Source: Alphaproteobacteria bacterium (lineage in GTDB: Bacteria > Pseudomonadota > Alphaproteobacteria > Micavibrionales > UBA2020). From it: 6,391 nucleotides of DNA. The notes beneath the pieces were generated by a model, which made no database searches, was not told where the DNA came from, and saw only the letters and a list, made by a program, of their open reading frames with translations. Within the stretch, counting starts at the first letter, position 1; the number at the start of each line of letters is the position of its first letter. Location: contig JAQSWE010000154.1 in assembly GCA_029266795.1 (NCBI GenBank), forward strand, positions 1 through 6,391, read 5' to 3'. The position numbers were made by a program, and so were the translations under genes. Positions 4,878 through 6,391 of the stretch are shown here, one piece after another.

Positions 4878-5954
4878 TTGGCGGCACATGATCCTGCATC
4901 CGGCGCATTGAGCGGTGCCTTCCAAAGTGAAAGCGCGGCTCCTGCCGATCGTGCGGCAGACGCGGTTGCCCTGAAGGAGGCCGAGCGCCGTCGCAACCAC
5001 GAGCTCCTCGCCGCCGCCCGCACGGGCGATATTCCGAAGGTGGAAAAGCTTATCGCAGAAAAAGCCGACGTCAATTTTGCAGATGTGGCGGGCGACACGC
5101 CGCTGATCGAAGCGGCGCGCATGGGCCATGTCGAGGTTGCAGAAATTTTGCTGAACGCAACGGCGAATCCAAATCACAGCAACCAGTTGATGCTGCATCC
5201 GCTCATCCTCGCGGCTGCCGATAACAACGCGCCCATGGTCCAACTGCTGCTGGATCACGGCGCCGACCCGAACCAAAAGGGAGATGCCGATATCACGGCC
5301 CTGATGGTGACGGCGGAATCCGGCAACGATAATATTGCGGCGATGCTGATCGACAAAAAGGCGCTGCTCGATACCGTCGACGAAGGCGGAAATACCGCCG
5401 CCTTGCTGGCGGTGATGAATGGCCGTGAATCGACGCTGCGGCTGTTGAAACAGCACGGCGCAAACATCGACATTCCCAACAAGGCGGCCTTCACGCCGCT
5501 GACGCAATCCATCGACAAGGGCGACAATGCGATGTTCGACGTGCTGGCCGAACTTGGCGCCGATATGGTGACGCCGCCGGACGGGCGGCCCGCGCCGATC
5601 ATGCAGGCAGCACGCGGCGGCAATGCGCATGCGCTGGGCCATATGATAAAATCGGGCGTGCCTATCGATGTGAAAACCCCAACCAATAATGACCTTTTGA
5701 TGTTTGCTGCGCGCTCCGGTTCTGTGATCGCGGGCAAACTGCTGATTGATGCCGGGCTCGACCTGTACGCCAAAAATGACAGCGGGCTGGATGCGCGCGC
5801 ACAGGCGGTGGAGGAGGGGCATACCGCCTTCGCCGACCTGATTGACTCTGAACGCGCAAAGCAGCTGCAAAGCGCCATGCGGAATACAAAACAGGGCGGC
5901 GGCACCGCCGCGCCCCGCACGGCGTCGTTTCGCAAGAAAGGTATAACCGCATGA
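4878..5954 (+). CDS. Ankyrin-repeat protein, complete
   Basis: A 358-residue protein made almost wholly of ankyrin repeats, which form a protein-binding solenoid. After a charged, low-complexity lead of about 38 residues with no signal peptide, I count about nine repeats of roughly 33 residues. They begin near 39 (HELLAAARTGDIPKVEKLI), 72 (GDTPLIEAARMGHVEVAEILL), 105, 138, 171 (GNTAALLAVMNGRESTLRLL), 204 (AFTPLTQSIDKGD), 237, 270 and 303; the last is incomplete. The repeats keep the TPL/TAL helix start and the LL-x-x-GA-(D/N) turn. The C-terminus is basic and glycine-rich (QGGGTAAPRTASFRKK). No catalytic domain is visible. It is probably cytoplasmic, with an unknown partner. The stop overlaps the start of a second ankyrin gene by ATGA, indicating an operon. 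Confidence 0.92.
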   Translation: MAAHDPASGALSGAFQSESAAPADRAADAVALKEAERRRNHELLAAARTGDIPKVEKLIAEKADVNFADVAGDTPLIEAARMGHVEVAEILLNATANPNHSNQLMLHPLILAAADNNAPMVQLLLDHGADPNQKGDADITALMVTAESGNDNIAAMLIDKKALLDTVDEGGNTAALLAVMNGRESTLRLLKQHGANIDIPNKAAFTPLTQSIDKGDNAMFDVLAELGADMVTPPDGRPAPIMQAARGGNAHALGHMIKSGVPIDVKTPTNNDLLMFAARSGSVIAGKLLIDAGLDLYAKNDSGLDARAQAVEEGHTAFADLIDSERAKQLQSAMRNTKQGGGTAAPRTASFRKKGITA

Positions 5955-6391
5955 CCGGAGAACGCGCCCCGCTGGATATGGCAGCCCTTGCACCGCCGCG
6001 CTCACCCGATATGCGTGGGGCGTTCAATAGCGCCGCGCGCGCGTTAACCGAAAAACGCGAGATCTTGTACACGCATGACGACCTTATGTCGGCCGTCAGC
6101 CAGAATAACGCGCGACTTGTGAAGGCCATTATCTCCAGCGGCGTTGACGTGAACGGAATCAATGCCAACGGTGTCGACGCAGGCGATACGGCGCTCATTG
6201 TCGCCGTGCGGAAAAACAGCACAGAAATCATCAAAGTTCTGATGGACAATCATGCCGACCCCGGGATCCGGGACCGCAAAGGATTGACGGCTGTTAATGT
6301 GGCCATAAAATCCCTGCATCTGGGAGCAGTCGAAGCACTCTTGGAAAATGGGGCGAGCCCGAATGCCCAGAACCCCGAGGATATACGCCCG
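5951..6391 (+). CDS. Second ankyrin-repeat protein (3' truncated by the window)
   Basis: The ATG at 5951-5953 overlaps the previous gene's TGA stop (5952-5954), so translation is probably coupled; AAAGG at 5937-5941 is a plausible ribosome site inside the upstream gene. The frame stays open for 147 codons to the end of the window. About 40 lead residues (MTGERAPLDMAALAPPRSPD and on) contain no signal peptide. Three ankyrin repeats follow, at about 43-72 (DDLMSAVSQNNARLVKAII), 78-107 (GDTALIVAVRKNSTEIIKVL) and 111-140 (GLTAVNVAIKSLHLGAVEAL). The first is separated from the second by a short insert rich in Asn and Gly. The lead shares the pattern G-A-F-x-S with the upstream protein (GAFQS and GAFNS), which suggests a tandem duplication. 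The full length and any effector domain lie beyond the window. Confidence 0.9.
   Translation, partial: MTGERAPLDMAALAPPRSPDMRGAFNSAARALTEKREILYTHDDLMSAVSQNNARLVKAIISSGVDVNGINANGVDAGDTALIVAVRKNSTEIIKVLMDNHADPGIRDRKGLTAVNVAIKSLHLGAVEALLENGASPNAQNPEDIRP

Noticed and set aside
4770..6005. Long minus-strand open frame opposite the ankyrin genes
   Set aside because: Its composition (His/Arg-rich, no domains) is that of an antisense shadow; the plus strand has nine ankyrin repeats.
1..6391. CRISPR arrays, insertion sequences, phage genes or toxin–antitoxin pairs
   Set aside because: No regularly spaced repeats, transposase motifs, terminal inverted repeats or recognisable toxin genes were found on either strand.

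Overview
The window looks like a GC-rich alphaproteobacterial chromosome. This rests mainly on the NusG and SecE proteins, which read like alphaproteobacterial members of their families, and on the tRNA-Trp–secE–nusG order. I cannot place it more finely from sequence alone. Nothing indicates a plasmid, phage or insertion sequence.

Layout. Positions 1-88 hold the unidentified tail of a plus-strand gene. Positions 89-330 are non-coding and carry a 16-bp palindromic element one base away from the consensus chromosomal parS (ParB-binding) site, plus two related half-sites and a possible promoter. A secreted or periplasmic DUF4919-like protein follows (331-1023, TTG start) and ends in a small terminator-like hairpin. 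A promoter (about 1092-1121) and a leader with a partial copy of the tRNA anticodon arm precede tRNA-Trp (1204-1279), then secE (1331-1531) and nusG (1546-2079). The expected next genes (rplK, rplA, rplJ, rplL, rpoB, rpoC) are absent. In their place, 38 bases after nusG, is a YoaE/YegH-type TerC–CBS–CorC membrane protein (2118-3674).

A minus-strand gene for a predicted zinc metallopeptidase (HELGH motif, 3681-4742) converges on the TerC gene with a 6-base gap. It is divergent, across 135 bases of AT-rich promoter DNA, from two tandem ankyrin-repeat genes: a complete one (4878-5954, TTG start) and a second (5951 to the window end, truncated) overlapping it by ATGA.

How they may work together. 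SecE (translocon) and NusG (transcription elongation) form the usual housekeeping block. The TerC protein may be co-transcribed with them, which is suggestive because TerC proteins in Bacillus have been linked to metal loading of secreted proteins. The metallopeptidase and ankyrin genes look like an accessory cytoplasmic module of unknown role. No clearly new defence or mobile system is visible; the most notable points are the parS-like site, the rearranged nusG neighbourhood and the tRNA-like leader.
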